64,000 bases of DNA from Gammaproteobacteria bacterium (GTDB taxonomy: Bacteria; Pseudomonadota; Gammaproteobacteria; Ga0077536), in the NCBI GenBank assembly GCA_021773835.1, contig JAJFJQ010000046.1:85501-149500 (forward strand), written 5' to 3'. Positions 8,016 to 16,574 of this stretch are shown here, one piece after another (within the stretch, counting starts at the first letter, position 1; each line of letters starts with the position of its first letter). The notes beneath the pieces were generated by a model. It did no database searches. It was not told where the DNA came from and saw only the letters and a list, made by a program, of their open reading frames with translations. Made by a program: the position numbers and the translations under genes.

Positions 8016-9509
8016 ATGAGCCCGCAGAAAATATTAATGCACATAGGCGCGGCGCTCAGCCTCGCCGCAGCCGTTGGCAATACCGGCGCGGTTGACTTTG
8101 ATCCCGCAAATCCGATTCCAGACCCTATTGTTAAGAGTTCGGTCGCTCAGCCCGGCATTACCATCGAACTGGAAACCATCGCTATGGGTCTGAACGCGCC
8201 AAACTTATTGACGCATGCGGGCGACGGTACGGACCGATTATTTGTAGTACAACAATTAGGCCAGATTGGGCTCATCGATGGCGGTGTCTTAAGCCCTACC
8301 CCATTCCTAGATCTTTCTGGCGTGCTGGTGGATCCTCGACCGGGATTTGACGAACGCGGCCTACTCGGTCTCGCGTTTCACCCAGACTTTTCTACGAACG
8401 GCAAACTCTACACCTTCACTAGCGAGCCAATCAGCGCGCCGGCAGATTTCGGCCAACCACCCGTCGACCCACTAACCCACCAGACGGTCATCTCCGAGTG
8501 GATGGTAGATCCAACCGACGCCAACAAAGTGCTGGTAGATCCCGATCCGGCGAAATTAAGTGAATCGCGACGAGAAATCTTGCGTATTGATAACCCACAA
8601 TTCAATCACAACGGCGGATCAATTGACTTTGGGCCGGATGGAAAATTATACGTTGCCATTGGCGACGGTGGGTCTAGCAACGACAACGCACCCGGCCACG
8701 GCCCGGAAATAGCGCCTGGGATATTTGAAGGCAACGGACAAAATCCCAGTAATGTGCTTGGTACCATCTTGCGCATCGATGTTGACGGAAGCGATAGCGC
8801 AAACGGTCAATACGGGATCCCGGGTGATAATCCGTTTACGCTAAATAACGATATTCCCGACGAGATCTTTGCCTATGGATTTCGCAACCCGTTCCGCGCC
8901 AGCTTCGATAGTGAAACTGGGGAATATATCGTCGCCGACGTCGGTCAAGGTGCGATTGAGGAAATCGACATTGTCACCGCCGGTGGTAACTTCGGATGGC
9001 GCGCGAAAGAAGGCTCCTTTGCCTTTGTACTTGACGAATTTGGTGAGGACAGTGTGTCCGACGATCTTTCTGGTGTACCGCTAGGGCTGATCGACCCGGT
9101 ATTGGAATATGATCACACTGAGGGCCTGTCGGTCATTGGCGGATTCGTCTACTACGGCACCGCAATCCCAGAGTTATACGGTAAGTACGTATTCGGTGAC
9201 TTTTCCACGGGTTTCGGATTTGGTGCCGGGCGGCTGTTCTATGGTGATCTAGATACTGGGCTGATCCAAGAATTCATTATTGGATTGGATGATCGAGCAC
9301 TGGGGCTTTTTATCAAAGGGTTTGGCATAGACGCATCGGGCGAAATTTACGTGCTCGGAGATACGGGCCTCGGCCCGGACAGCCTCGGTGGTGTCGCACT
9401 CAAACTCGTTGCAGCCCCCGTACCGGTCCCTGCCGCCGTGTGGCTATTTGGTTCGGCGCTGGGAGCTCTGGTCGTGCGGCGTCGCAAAACGGCGTTCCGG
9501 CAAGCATAG
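8016..9509 (+). CDS. PQQ-dependent aldose sugar dehydrogenase-like protein with VPxPA sorting tail
   Basis: 497 residues from ATG 8016, preceded by GCGGAGGA. After a signal peptide the protein has the glucose/sorbosone dehydrogenase six-bladed propeller pattern: GLLGLAFHPDF, then HNGGSIDFGPDGKLYVAIGD (catalytic His and cofactor/calcium region), FAYGFRNPFR, DVGQGAIEEID and GGFVYYG. Soluble aldose dehydrogenases of this family use PQQ to oxidise sugars in the periplasm. The last 30 residues are APVPVPAAVWLFGSALGAL followed by RRRK, a tripartite signal of the PEP-CTERM/VPLPA-CTERM class that is cut by an exosortase. So the enzyme is probably released or anchored through an exosortase pathway encoded elsewhere. 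Confidence 0.85.
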   Translation: MSPQKILMHIGAALSLAAAVGNTGAVDFDPANPIPDPIVKSSVAQPGITIELETIAMGLNAPNLLTHAGDGTDRLFVVQQLGQIGLIDGGVLSPTPFLDLSGVLVDPRPGFDERGLLGLAFHPDFSTNGKLYTFTSEPISAPADFGQPPVDPLTHQTVISEWMVDPTDANKVLVDPDPAKLSESRREILRIDNPQFNHNGGSIDFGPDGKLYVAIGDGGSSNDNAPGHGPEIAPGIFEGNGQNPSNVLGTILRIDVDGSDSANGQYGIPGDNPFTLNNDIPDEIFAYGFRNPFRASFDSETGEYIVADVGQGAIEEIDIVTAGGNFGWRAKEGSFAFVLDEFGEDSVSDDLSGVPLGLIDPVLEYDHTEGLSVIGGFVYYGTAIPELYGKYVFGDFSTGFGFGAGRLFYGDLDTGLIQEFIIGLDDRALGLFIKGFGIDASGEIYVLGDTGLGPDSLGGVALKLVAAPVPVPAAVWLFGSALGALVVRRRKTAFRQA

Positions 9510-9525
9510 ACCAGCAACTTGGTAC

Positions 9526-9553
9526 CCTGGGGAGTTCAAGTTATCTCCCCGGG
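9526..9553 (+). terminator. Hairpin downstream of the sugar dehydrogenase
   Basis: CCTGGGGAG (9526-9534) can pair with CTCCCCGGG (9545-9553) with one G-U pair. It sits 17 bases after the stop codon, where a terminator would be expected, but no T-run follows, so it may act only as an mRNA 3' end. Confidence 0.35.
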
Positions 9554-9793
9554 ATGCCCACAACTGCATGAGCGCTGCGCACATCAGAGATCGCGGTCGA
9601 GAGGTGCAGCTCGATCGACGCGCGATCATCAGCCATGACGGCAAGCACCGATATGACTTAACGCGCTCACCATCCCTAAAGTGTCATCAGGGTTAAGTCT
9701 CTGGCTACCTACCCAAATGGGCGTAGGTCCGCCGCGCAAAAACCGCTAAACTTGCGAACCCCAAATGAATAGACGCTTAGGAGTGACCTTTCA

Positions 9794-10180
9794 ATGGCCG
9801 ATAGTAATGAAGTATCCCCCGAATTCTTGGCGCGTTTTACCAAAGCCTGGAATGATCAAGATATCGATGGATTAATGGACCACATGGCGGATGACTGCAC
9901 CTTCATGGCATCGGTCGGTACCGAAGTAGAAGGCTCGCTGTGGGTCGGTCGCGAAAAGGTGCGCGAAGGCTTCGCCAGCCTTTGGATTGGATATCCGGAC
10001 GCACATTTCGAACCGGTGGGGGAAGATATCATCATCGGCAACAGGGGTTGTTCCGAGTGGGTATTCACCGGTACGAAGGCCGCGGACGGGACTAAAGTCA
10101 AAGCCCGCGGATGCGACGTCTACACATTTAAGGACGGCAAGATCCTAATTAAAAACTCGATGCGCAAACAGCGTCCGTAG
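9794..10180 (+). CDS. NTF2-like / SnoaL-like domain protein
   Basis: 128 residues, preceded by GGAG. The pattern FTKAWNDQDIDGLMDHMADDCTFMAS at the start, a glycine turn with EGSLWVGREKVREGF, and a closing strand pair CDVYTFKDGKILIKNSMRKQRP are those of the small cone-shaped NTF2-like/SnoaL fold. Members serve as isomerases, dehydratases or simple ligand binders. Nothing in the sequence shows which. It converges on the aldehyde ferredoxin oxidoreductase gene. Confidence 0.75.
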   Translation: MADSNEVSPEFLARFTKAWNDQDIDGLMDHMADDCTFMASVGTEVEGSLWVGREKVREGFASLWIGYPDAHFEPVGEDIIIGNRGCSEWVFTGTKAADGTKVKARGCDVYTFKDGKILIKNSMRKQRP

Positions 10181-10207
10181 ACGAAACGATGGTCGCGCCT
10201 TACAGCG

Positions 10208-11929
10208 CTAAGCCTCGTGCTGCTGCCACCAGCGTTCGACCGATTGATTAACTTCTGTAGCATGAAAACGGGCGACTTGATCGCTCGGATATAGCGCCTC
10301 TTCGTAGAAGAAATCCGGGAGTTCATCATCGACCTCGGTAAAACCCGCGGCCTTATTGAATTGCGCTTCGTACTTCAAGGTGTCGCGGCCGAGTTGCCGA
10401 AAAAATTCCGGCTTGAGGTCGGTACCGAGGGCATCGTTAATCGACTCGACGACGAATGCTACGTGCTCGTTGGTTACCGAGCGACCGAATACACATAGTC
10501 CAAGCGAGTCCGCGGTCGCGCACAAGATCTGCATTTCCATGCTGATATCGACCAATTCGTCGACGCCCTTTCCGCTACATTCGTATTTCGGGGCGTTACC
10601 GGTTGTATGGTCCGCGCCTTGGGCGGTCATCATCATCGAAATACCCGTCACTTCTATCACCCGCGGGTCATAGGCACTGATCGCTTGTTTCTTAATTACC
10701 GGCGTTCGATGAACCTTATAATGATCACCGACTCGCGCCGTACCTTGAGCCCACAACATGCCCTGTTCAGTGCCTGCACGAATTTCATCCAATACGGATT
10801 TTAGAAACGCCACATCGCCAAACTTCGCTAAACCAGCGTCGAGCAACACACCCATCATTGCGCCAGTTTCGATCGTATCGATGCCGAGATCGTTTGCGAG
10901 GTAATTAAGATAGGCTAGGTCGTCGGGGTCGGATAATCCACAATTCGTACCCATCAGTCCGAGTGTTTCATATTCCACTGGCGACACGATTTCTTTACCA
11001 TCCGCATCTGCGTAGACGTTGCTGCACTCGATTAGACATCCTGGCATGCACGCATGGGACGTCTCTCCGCCACGCGCCATGTTGAGCTCTCGAATATAAT
11101 CGCCGCCCATTTTCAACGGACCATCATCTGACCCGACCTGCTGGCCGCTACTAAAGTTATTCACCGGCAAGCCGCCGACGTGGTTTGTGTAGTCGGCCAT
11201 CATCGCCGTGCCGTAGTCCTTGAGCGTAGTGATCGCCGCATCGTCTTTCAGCAATGCCGCGTATTTCTTAACCCCTTGGATAACTTTCTTGCGATCGTGA
11301 AAAGTCGGCATCTTATTAAGATCGATAACAATAGCCTTGACCTTCTTTGCCCCCATGACGGCGCCAACTCCGCCGCGCGCGGCGAGTCTCGCGGGGCGGC
11401 GGTCCGTATCGCTCATCGCGATGCCTGCGAGTAATCCGAGACGCTCGCCAACTGGGCCGCAAATGGCAAGCGACACTTTATTTCCGTATTTTTCGTGCAG
11501 TGCATTCGCACAATCGAAGTTACCGCGCCCCATGAATTCTTCGGCGCTATCGAAACTGTAGCTGCCATCTTTACGCAGGTGAATGACTACCCACTGTTCG
11601 GCTGCACCATGGAGCGTAAAGCCCGATAGGTGAAGCTGGCCCATGGCGAGACCGAAGGATCCACCTGAATTTGCCTCTTTAACGCCACCGGTCAACGGGC
11701 TTTTACAGCCGACGCTGGTTCGGTTGGCGTTCGACCAGTTACTGCCGGCAAATGGCCCTGCAGAAAATATCAGCGGATTATCGGGTCCCAAAGGATCGAC
11801 TTGCGCCACACCCATCTCATTTAAGGTTTTGGCAATAAAGTAGCGCCCGGCGTAGGCGGCTTGCTCGCCGGAGACTTCTTCTTCACGCACGCCTTGTGAG
11901 TTCAAGTCGATGTGGAGGTATTTACGCAT
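10208..11929 (-). CDS. Aldehyde ferredoxin oxidoreductase family protein (tungsten/molybdenum bis-pterin enzyme)
   Basis: 573 residues, within the AOR family range. The N-terminal domain shows the pterin-binding run (NRTSVGCKSPLTGG) and RLAARGGVGAVMGAKKVKAI. The [4Fe-4S] site is CMPGCLIEC (Cys294, 298, 302), with a further Cys in SLGLCVF in the C-terminal part. Such enzymes oxidise aldehydes to carboxylic acids and pass electrons to ferredoxin. No AOR-specific partner or tungstate carrier is in the window. The gene lies 100 bases downstream of a 2-oxoacid decarboxylase on the same strand, a chemically sensible pairing. Ribosome binding site AGAAGGGAA precedes ATG 11929. Confidence 0.88.
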   Translation of the reverse strand: MRKYLHIDLNSQGVREEEVSGEQAAYAGRYFIAKTLNEMGVAQVDPLGPDNPLIFSAGPFAGSNWSNANRTSVGCKSPLTGGVKEANSGGSFGLAMGQLHLSGFTLHGAAEQWVVIHLRKDGSYSFDSAEEFMGRGNFDCANALHEKYGNKVSLAICGPVGERLGLLAGIAMSDTDRRPARLAARGGVGAVMGAKKVKAIVIDLNKMPTFHDRKKVIQGVKKYAALLKDDAAITTLKDYGTAMMADYTNHVGGLPVNNFSSGQQVGSDDGPLKMGGDYIRELNMARGGETSHACMPGCLIECSNVYADADGKEIVSPVEYETLGLMGTNCGLSDPDDLAYLNYLANDLGIDTIETGAMMGVLLDAGLAKFGDVAFLKSVLDEIRAGTEQGMLWAQGTARVGDHYKVHRTPVIKKQAISAYDPRVIEVTGISMMMTAQGADHTTGNAPKYECSGKGVDELVDISMEMQILCATADSLGLCVFGRSVTNEHVAFVVESINDALGTDLKPEFFRQLGRDTLKYEAQFNKAAGFTEVDDELPDFFYEEALYPSDQVARFHATEVNQSVERWWQQHEA

Positions 11930-11966
11930 GCGATAGTTCCCTTCTGAAATTTTCGGTGACCGTCAG

Positions 11967-11995
11967 ATTATATCCTTTCGGTCGAAACACTCCTA
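11967..11995 (-). promoter_or_regulatory. Candidate promoter for the AOR-family gene
   Basis: On the minus strand a perfect TATAAT (11967-11972) lies 38 bases before the start codon. The hexamer 17 bases upstream (TAGGAG, 11990-11995) is a poor -35. The spacer holds a short palindrome TTTCG-AC-CGAAA that could bind an activator, which would fit the weak -35. Confidence 0.4.
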
Positions 11996-12029
11996 CCGGA
12001 CTAGGGGGACTGGCCTTGGCCGAGGTCTG

Positions 12030-13691
12030 TCACACCCGTTTGCCGAGCGTGCTGGTCAAGCGCCTAAGTGCCGGAGAAAAATCGTCCGCCGCCAAATTAA
12101 CGTGAATTATCGCAAATTGCCCTGTATCGGCTAGCGCCCCACGGACGGCCGCAACTAAATCGACCTCGGTATGCACAGAATATCCCTGACCAGCGCCAAT
12201 GAGTTTAGTAACCTCGGTTACGGCCCACGGATGCACGTCGTTGAATGGTCCATCGAGCATCGGTCGCTCCGTACCATAACCCTGGTTGTCTAATACCATG
12301 ACGATCGGGGTTAACCCATAGCGCGCTGCCGTACTCAACTCAAGCCCGGTCATTTGAAACGCCCCGTCACCAACCAATACCAACGGGCGCCAAGCCGGTT
12401 CGGCCATTTGCAAGCCGAGCGCAGCGGGCACTGCGAAACCCAATGAGGCGTAGTAAGCGCAACCGATAAATTCGGTGCGCGAATGGATGGTCAGATCGAT
12501 AGCACCGAATAAGGCGTCGCCCGGGTCGGCGATCACGGCAACCTCATCGGTCAGTTCTGCGTCGAGGCATTCAAACACCCGAGAAACGGTGATTGCACTG
12601 TCCGGCGTCGGAGAGAATTCTGTCGGGTGCACGTGTGTACTGGCAGGCTGCGGCGCACGTTCCTTAAGATCTGCAGCGTTCAGTGCTGTCAGGAACGCTC
12701 TCAAATCGATGCCAGCATAATGATGCCGGCGGATGGTCAAGGTATCTGCACTAGACATGATGATGCGCGACGGTTCCAAGTGTGCAGTGAAAATTCCCGT
12801 ATTGAGATCCGTCAGCATTGCGCCAAGATTTAAGATACAGTCACTTTCTTCAACAGCACTGCGCACCTGCGCGTTCGAAAGGCTACCGGCGTAGACACCC
12901 ACGAATCCGGGCGTTGATTCTGACACGACCGACTTGCCCATTATGGTGGTGGCAAACGGGATCCCGGATACCTCTATGAACCGGAGTAAATCATCTTGAA
13001 GGCCAAATCGATGGACTTCGACACCGGCGAGAATAATCGGCCGCTGCGCTGCATTCAGCATCGTTAGCGCCTCGGCTAAGGCCTCGGCCAGCGTTGCCGG
13101 GTCGACAGGTGCAAGCTGCGGTGTAATTAAGGCCGTTGTATCGATTGCCAATTGCGCACAATCACGCGGAATTTCGATATAGACGGGTCGCTTGGTCCGC
13201 TCAGCCACATTCAGCACGCGCATCAATTCGCCATAGGCGGTATTCGGATTATCAAGGACCGCTTGCGCCTCAGTGACCTCCTCGAATACTCGCAGCTGGG
13301 TGCCAAAATCACGCACGCGATGGTGCAATAATGCCTCGCCGGTAATTTCAGAGATCCCAGGGGCACCGCTAATGACCACGACCGGAGACCGTTCGGCATA
13401 GGCCTGAGCCGTGGAGTTCACCAATTTCAGCCCACCAACACCATAGGTCACACATGCGGCGCCCAAGCCAACGACACGCGCATAGGCGTCTGCGGCGAAT
13501 CCCGCACTTTGCTCGTCACAGGTGTTGACGACCGTTAGTGCCGAATGCGTCATTGTGTCGAATAAACTAAGCGCGTAGTCACCCGGGATCCCGAAGACAT
13601 GCTTCACGCCACGCGCGAGCAATGCATCGCACAGCGCAGTCGAAATGCTTGGTTGTTGCCGCAATTGCTGGTCTCTTACATTATCGTTCAT
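12030..13691 (-). CDS. Thiamine-diphosphate-dependent 2-oxoacid decarboxylase (indolepyruvate/pyruvate decarboxylase type)
   Basis: 553 residues from ATG 13691 (an alternative start at 13739 would add 16 residues). Domain order is that of ThDP enzymes: Pyr domain with HVFGIPGDYALSLFD and the catalytic Glu in CDEQSAGFAADAYAR (about residue 60), central domain, then PP domain with the GDG...N cofactor motif (GDGAFQMTGLELS to LDNQGYGTE). The double histidine of true decarboxylases is present in LLHHRVRDFG (about residues 123-124), as is the Glu of GYGTE. This argues for decarboxylation of a 2-oxoacid to an aldehyde rather than acetolactate synthesis. The downstream gene is an aldehyde oxidoreductase. 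Confidence 0.82.
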   Translation of the reverse strand: MNDNVRDQQLRQQPSISTALCDALLARGVKHVFGIPGDYALSLFDTMTHSALTVVNTCDEQSAGFAADAYARVVGLGAACVTYGVGGLKLVNSTAQAYAERSPVVVISGAPGISEITGEALLHHRVRDFGTQLRVFEEVTEAQAVLDNPNTAYGELMRVLNVAERTKRPVYIEIPRDCAQLAIDTTALITPQLAPVDPATLAEALAEALTMLNAAQRPIILAGVEVHRFGLQDDLLRFIEVSGIPFATTIMGKSVVSESTPGFVGVYAGSLSNAQVRSAVEESDCILNLGAMLTDLNTGIFTAHLEPSRIIMSSADTLTIRRHHYAGIDLRAFLTALNAADLKERAPQPASTHVHPTEFSPTPDSAITVSRVFECLDAELTDEVAVIADPGDALFGAIDLTIHSRTEFIGCAYYASLGFAVPAALGLQMAEPAWRPLVLVGDGAFQMTGLELSTAARYGLTPIVMVLDNQGYGTERPMLDGPFNDVHPWAVTEVTKLIGAGQGYSVHTEVDLVAAVRGALADTGQFAIIHVNLAADDFSPALRRLTSTLGKRV

Positions 13692-13762
13692 CGCACCCGG
13701 ATCCGGTTCCTCGTTGACCTGCGCTTGACCGGCGCACAATCGCTTCGCTTAAGATAGCCTTG

Positions 13763-14533
13763 ATGCATCAGATATATCAACTTTGCCAACGCGTCTACAA
13801 CATGGGCGATATTTTGGCCCCAGTTATAACAGAACGTTTGTTTGGGATCCCTGTGCACCGAGTCTATGGAGCTGACGCACAACAATATGCGCAACATAAG
13901 TTACTAGCTGGTCTCGGCAGCATGCTGGCAAATTTTCAGGACCTCGAACTGCACGTGTGGGGTGCGGGTTACGAACCCGGATATTTGATTCAACGCTACG
14001 CCGGCGCGACCAGCGCACGCAATCGTTGGCACATTCATGCCGTGCGCGGTCCCCACACGCGGACACTGTTGGGCGCTCCCGACGACATCGTACTAGGGGA
14101 CCCGGCATTACTAGTGCCCAGGTTTTACACCCCGAAGCCAGTACCTCACGAAGCACGACGGTATTATTATCATTGTGATAATGAAACGACGGATGATATC
14201 GACGTCGATTTCCCGCGGCAGCGAACCGCGGAAGAACCGTTTCGTGTTATCGACACAATCGTACATTCGGATTTCGTTTTCACCGAGGCATTGCATGTCG
14301 CCATTATTGCCCAAGCCTATGGCATACCCTGGGCCTGGAGTTTCAATCGACACGCTCGCGGCGTGTTTAAATGGTTCGATTGGTTTGCAAGTATCGACAT
14401 CGCACCACGGTGTTTTCATCCCTCAGAATCGGCTGAAGCACAGTCATGGGCCGAAATGGCCTCAAAGCAGGCACATCCCCCGCCAACCGATCCCTTGCTA
14501 CAGGCATTTCCTCACTCGGACCTCGCTACCTAA
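13763..14533 (+). CDS. Polysaccharide pyruvyl transferase-like protein
   Basis: 256 residues. NMGDILAPVITERLFGIPV at the N-terminus, AVRGPHTRTLLG with LGDPALLVPRFY in the middle, and TEALHVAIIAQAYGIPW towards the C-terminus are the N-x-G-D, R-G-x, D-P-A and (S/T)-x-x-H-x-x-I motifs of the CsaB/pyruvyl-transferase superfamily, which transfer pyruvate ketal groups to wall or capsule sugars. ATG 13763 is preferred to the TTG one codon earlier. It stands alone between a decarboxylase and a GMC enzyme, with no polysaccharide genes around it, so its acceptor is unknown. Shorter than many family members. Confidence 0.65.
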   Translation: MHQIYQLCQRVYNMGDILAPVITERLFGIPVHRVYGADAQQYAQHKLLAGLGSMLANFQDLELHVWGAGYEPGYLIQRYAGATSARNRWHIHAVRGPHTRTLLGAPDDIVLGDPALLVPRFYTPKPVPHEARRYYYHCDNETTDDIDVDFPRQRTAEEPFRVIDTIVHSDFVFTEALHVAIIAQAYGIPWAWSFNRHARGVFKWFDWFASIDIAPRCFHPSESAEAQSWAEMASKQAHPPPTDPLLQAFPHSDLAT

Positions 14534-14554
14534 CGCCGACTGCGTGGCGATTCA

Positions 14555-16126
14555 TTAGATATTCTGTTGGGCCATTTGCTCCGCAATAAAGTCTGCTTGG
14601 CGAATTGCCAGGCTGACTATCGTTAAGGTCGGGTTCTCGGCGGCGCTGGTGGTAAATTGGCTACCGTCCGAGACGAAGAGATTACTGATGTCGTGGCTTT
14701 GGCCCCATTTGTTGACCACGCCGTCACTCGCATTCGTGCTCATTCGATTGGTGCCTAAATTGTGCGTCGATGGGTATGGCGGGGTCTCTATTGCACCCAT
14801 TGCGCCTGCGGCTTCATGGACCCGTTTACCGGCATCAAACGCATGGCGACGCATCGCCAGATCGTTGGCGTGATCGTCATAGTGAACGTTCGGCACTGGT
14901 AACCCGTATTGGTCCTTGTCCGAACCATGGAGCGTTACGGCGTTACCTTTTTGCGGTAGATCTTCTCCGACGATCCACATGCCGGCCAAATGATCATAAG
15001 CGTCCAGGAAGGCGGTAAAGTCGCGACCACAAGCGCCCGGGAGCAAGAAGGCAGCGAGAAAGGGCAGGCCTAGCGACACAGTTTCCAGTTCGTAGCCACC
15101 AACGAATCCACGACTCGGATCGTGACGGGATTCATCTGTGACGATGCCGGCCATCGTGGTCCCACGATACATATGGACGGGCTTATCGAACTTGCTATAC
15201 ACCGATCCCGTAAGGTGTCGCATGTAGTTTTTTCCAACCGCACCCGAGGAATTCGCAAGGCCATCTGGGAATAGGTTCGAAGCAGAATTTAGCAATAACC
15301 GTGGACTTTCGATGGAGTTGCCGGCGAGGCAAACAACGCGGGCCTTTTGTCGCTGATGCTTGCCATCGGCGTCGGCGTAGACGACGCCGGTAACTTTGCC
15401 AGATGCATCGTGCTCGACGCTTAGGACATGTGCACGCGGTCGGATTTCGAAATTTCCGGTTTGTTCGGCTTGCGGTATTTCGGTATACAAGGTCGACCAT
15501 TTCGCGCCCATGCGACAGCCTTGAAAACAGAATCCTAGTTGGCGACATGCGTTGCGGCCGTCTCGTGGTTGCGAATTAATCGCCATCCGGCCCGAATGGA
15601 ACTGTTTGTAGCCGATTTTCTTCGCGCCTGCTGCCATGATTTTGAAGTTGTTGCAGGCTGGTAATCCGGGGATGCCATTGGTACGCGTGACGCCCATCTT
15701 AAATTCGGCTTTCGCGTAATACGGCGCTAGATCCTGCAATGTTAGGGGCCAATCGAGTAGATTTGCGTTGTCAATGTCGCCGTAATACGTGCGCGCTTTG
15801 AACTCGTGTTCTTGAAAACGGAGACTCGCCCCGGCCCAATGCACGGTGGAACCACCAACGGTTTTGCATATCCAAGCGGGGAGTCCCGGAAAATCCTTCG
15901 CCACCTGCCAACTGCCCGACGTTGTCCGTTTGTCGAGCCAGGAAATCTTGTCAAACATCGACCATTCGTCGTTGACGAAATCTTTGCTGTAATCGGTGCG
16001 AGAGCCGGCCTCTAGGCACACAACCTTCACACCTTTTTGAGCCAACTCGTTGGATAGTGTGCCACCACCCGCGCCCGATCCGATGACAACAACGACTTGC
16101 TGGTCGCTTAGTTCGAATTTAGTCAT
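14555..16126 (-). CDS. GMC-family oxidoreductase (FAD)
   Basis: 523 residues. It starts with an FAD-binding Rossmann motif (VVVIGSGAGGGTLSNELAQKG, about residues 12-32) and an acidic strand end LEAG. TVGGSTVHWAGASLRF is the second FAD/substrate segment, and the C-terminal block HNLGTNRMS ... NLFVSDGSQFTTSAAENPTLTIVSLA carries the conserved catalytic region of the bacterial choline/sorbose/gluconate dehydrogenase branch. Such enzymes oxidise alcohols or sugar acids, often with a small Tat-exported subunit and a cytochrome c. No such partner is intact here. ATG 16126 is preceded by GGAGG. Confidence 0.85.
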   Translation of the reverse strand: MTKFELSDQQVVVVIGSGAGGGTLSNELAQKGVKVVCLEAGSRTDYSKDFVNDEWSMFDKISWLDKRTTSGSWQVAKDFPGLPAWICKTVGGSTVHWAGASLRFQEHEFKARTYYGDIDNANLLDWPLTLQDLAPYYAKAEFKMGVTRTNGIPGLPACNNFKIMAAGAKKIGYKQFHSGRMAINSQPRDGRNACRQLGFCFQGCRMGAKWSTLYTEIPQAEQTGNFEIRPRAHVLSVEHDASGKVTGVVYADADGKHQRQKARVVCLAGNSIESPRLLLNSASNLFPDGLANSSGAVGKNYMRHLTGSVYSKFDKPVHMYRGTTMAGIVTDESRHDPSRGFVGGYELETVSLGLPFLAAFLLPGACGRDFTAFLDAYDHLAGMWIVGEDLPQKGNAVTLHGSDKDQYGLPVPNVHYDDHANDLAMRRHAFDAGKRVHEAAGAMGAIETPPYPSTHNLGTNRMSTNASDGVVNKWGQSHDISNLFVSDGSQFTTSAAENPTLTIVSLAIRQADFIAEQMAQQNI

Positions 16127-16384
16127 GCTGGCCTCCGCCGATCGATTAAGTCAGCGTATTACTACGCATTCAACAAGTAGTCGACACGCTTAAAGCTTCA
16201 GTCCGTGCGCCTTAGCGACACGATCCAGTGCATCTCAGGGTAGTTTGTTGGGTTCGTTGTGGCAAAAAAGTCCGGCAGCGGAGCTTTGCGATTTGTCGAC
16301 TGACTCGTGTCAGCGAATCAGGACGCCTGCGGCCTCCAAATCGCTTGATTTGTCGAACCGTAGGGTTCTCTTCATGCCAACCCG
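16127..16384. other. Gap upstream of the GMC gene, no gene recognised
   Basis: No convincing open frame is visible. On the minus strand, in the stretch around 16192-16236, a short frame ends DALDRVAKAHGLKL-stop, which could be the tail of a lost gene, but a TGA directly precedes it and the evidence is thin. The region should hold the GMC promoter. Confidence 0.5.
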
Positions 16385-16436
16385 CTCCGCCATATTAAAA
16401 AGGCCCCGCTTGCGGGGCCTTTTTAATATGGCGGAG
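16385..16436 (-). terminator. Perfect 25-bp hairpin, bidirectional terminator fused to the tRNA-Ser 3' end
   Basis: Bases 16385-16409 are the exact reverse complement of 16412-16436, leaving a two-base TT loop. The GC-rich core AGGCCCCGC/GCGGGGCCT is followed by a T-run on either strand, so it can terminate transcription of tRNA-Ser on the minus strand and read-through in the other direction. The arm on the tRNA side includes the last bases of the acceptor stem and the encoded CCA (16429-16436), which is unusual. Confidence 0.85.
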
Positions 16437-16519
16437 AGAGAGGGATTCGAACCCTCGATGGGCTTTTGACCCATACTCCCTTAGCAGGGGAGCGCCTTCA
16501 GCCGCTCGGCCACCTCTCC
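16429..16519 (-). tRNA. tRNA-Ser (anticodon GCU)
   Basis: A 91-nt class II tRNA with encoded CCA. The 5' end GGAGAGGTGGCCGAG and the T-arm GGGTTCGAATCCC are typical of tRNA-Ser. The anticodon stem-loop reads CTCCC-CTGCTAA-GGGAG, giving anticodon GCU (plus-strand 16483-16485), which reads AGC/AGU. A long variable arm is present. csrA followed by tRNA-Ser is a common gammaproteobacterial arrangement. Confidence 0.95.
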
Positions 16520-16574
16520 ACAAGGTGGATCAGGATACCGGGGGCTGTGCTACTCGTAAACTGTTCTGTAGATG

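Noticed and set aside
16245..16469. Plus-strand open frame ending in MAEREGFEPSMGF
   Set aside because: The AEREGFEPS string is the well-known false translation of the antisense of a tRNA-Ser T-arm; the frame has no ribosome binding site and runs into the tRNA.
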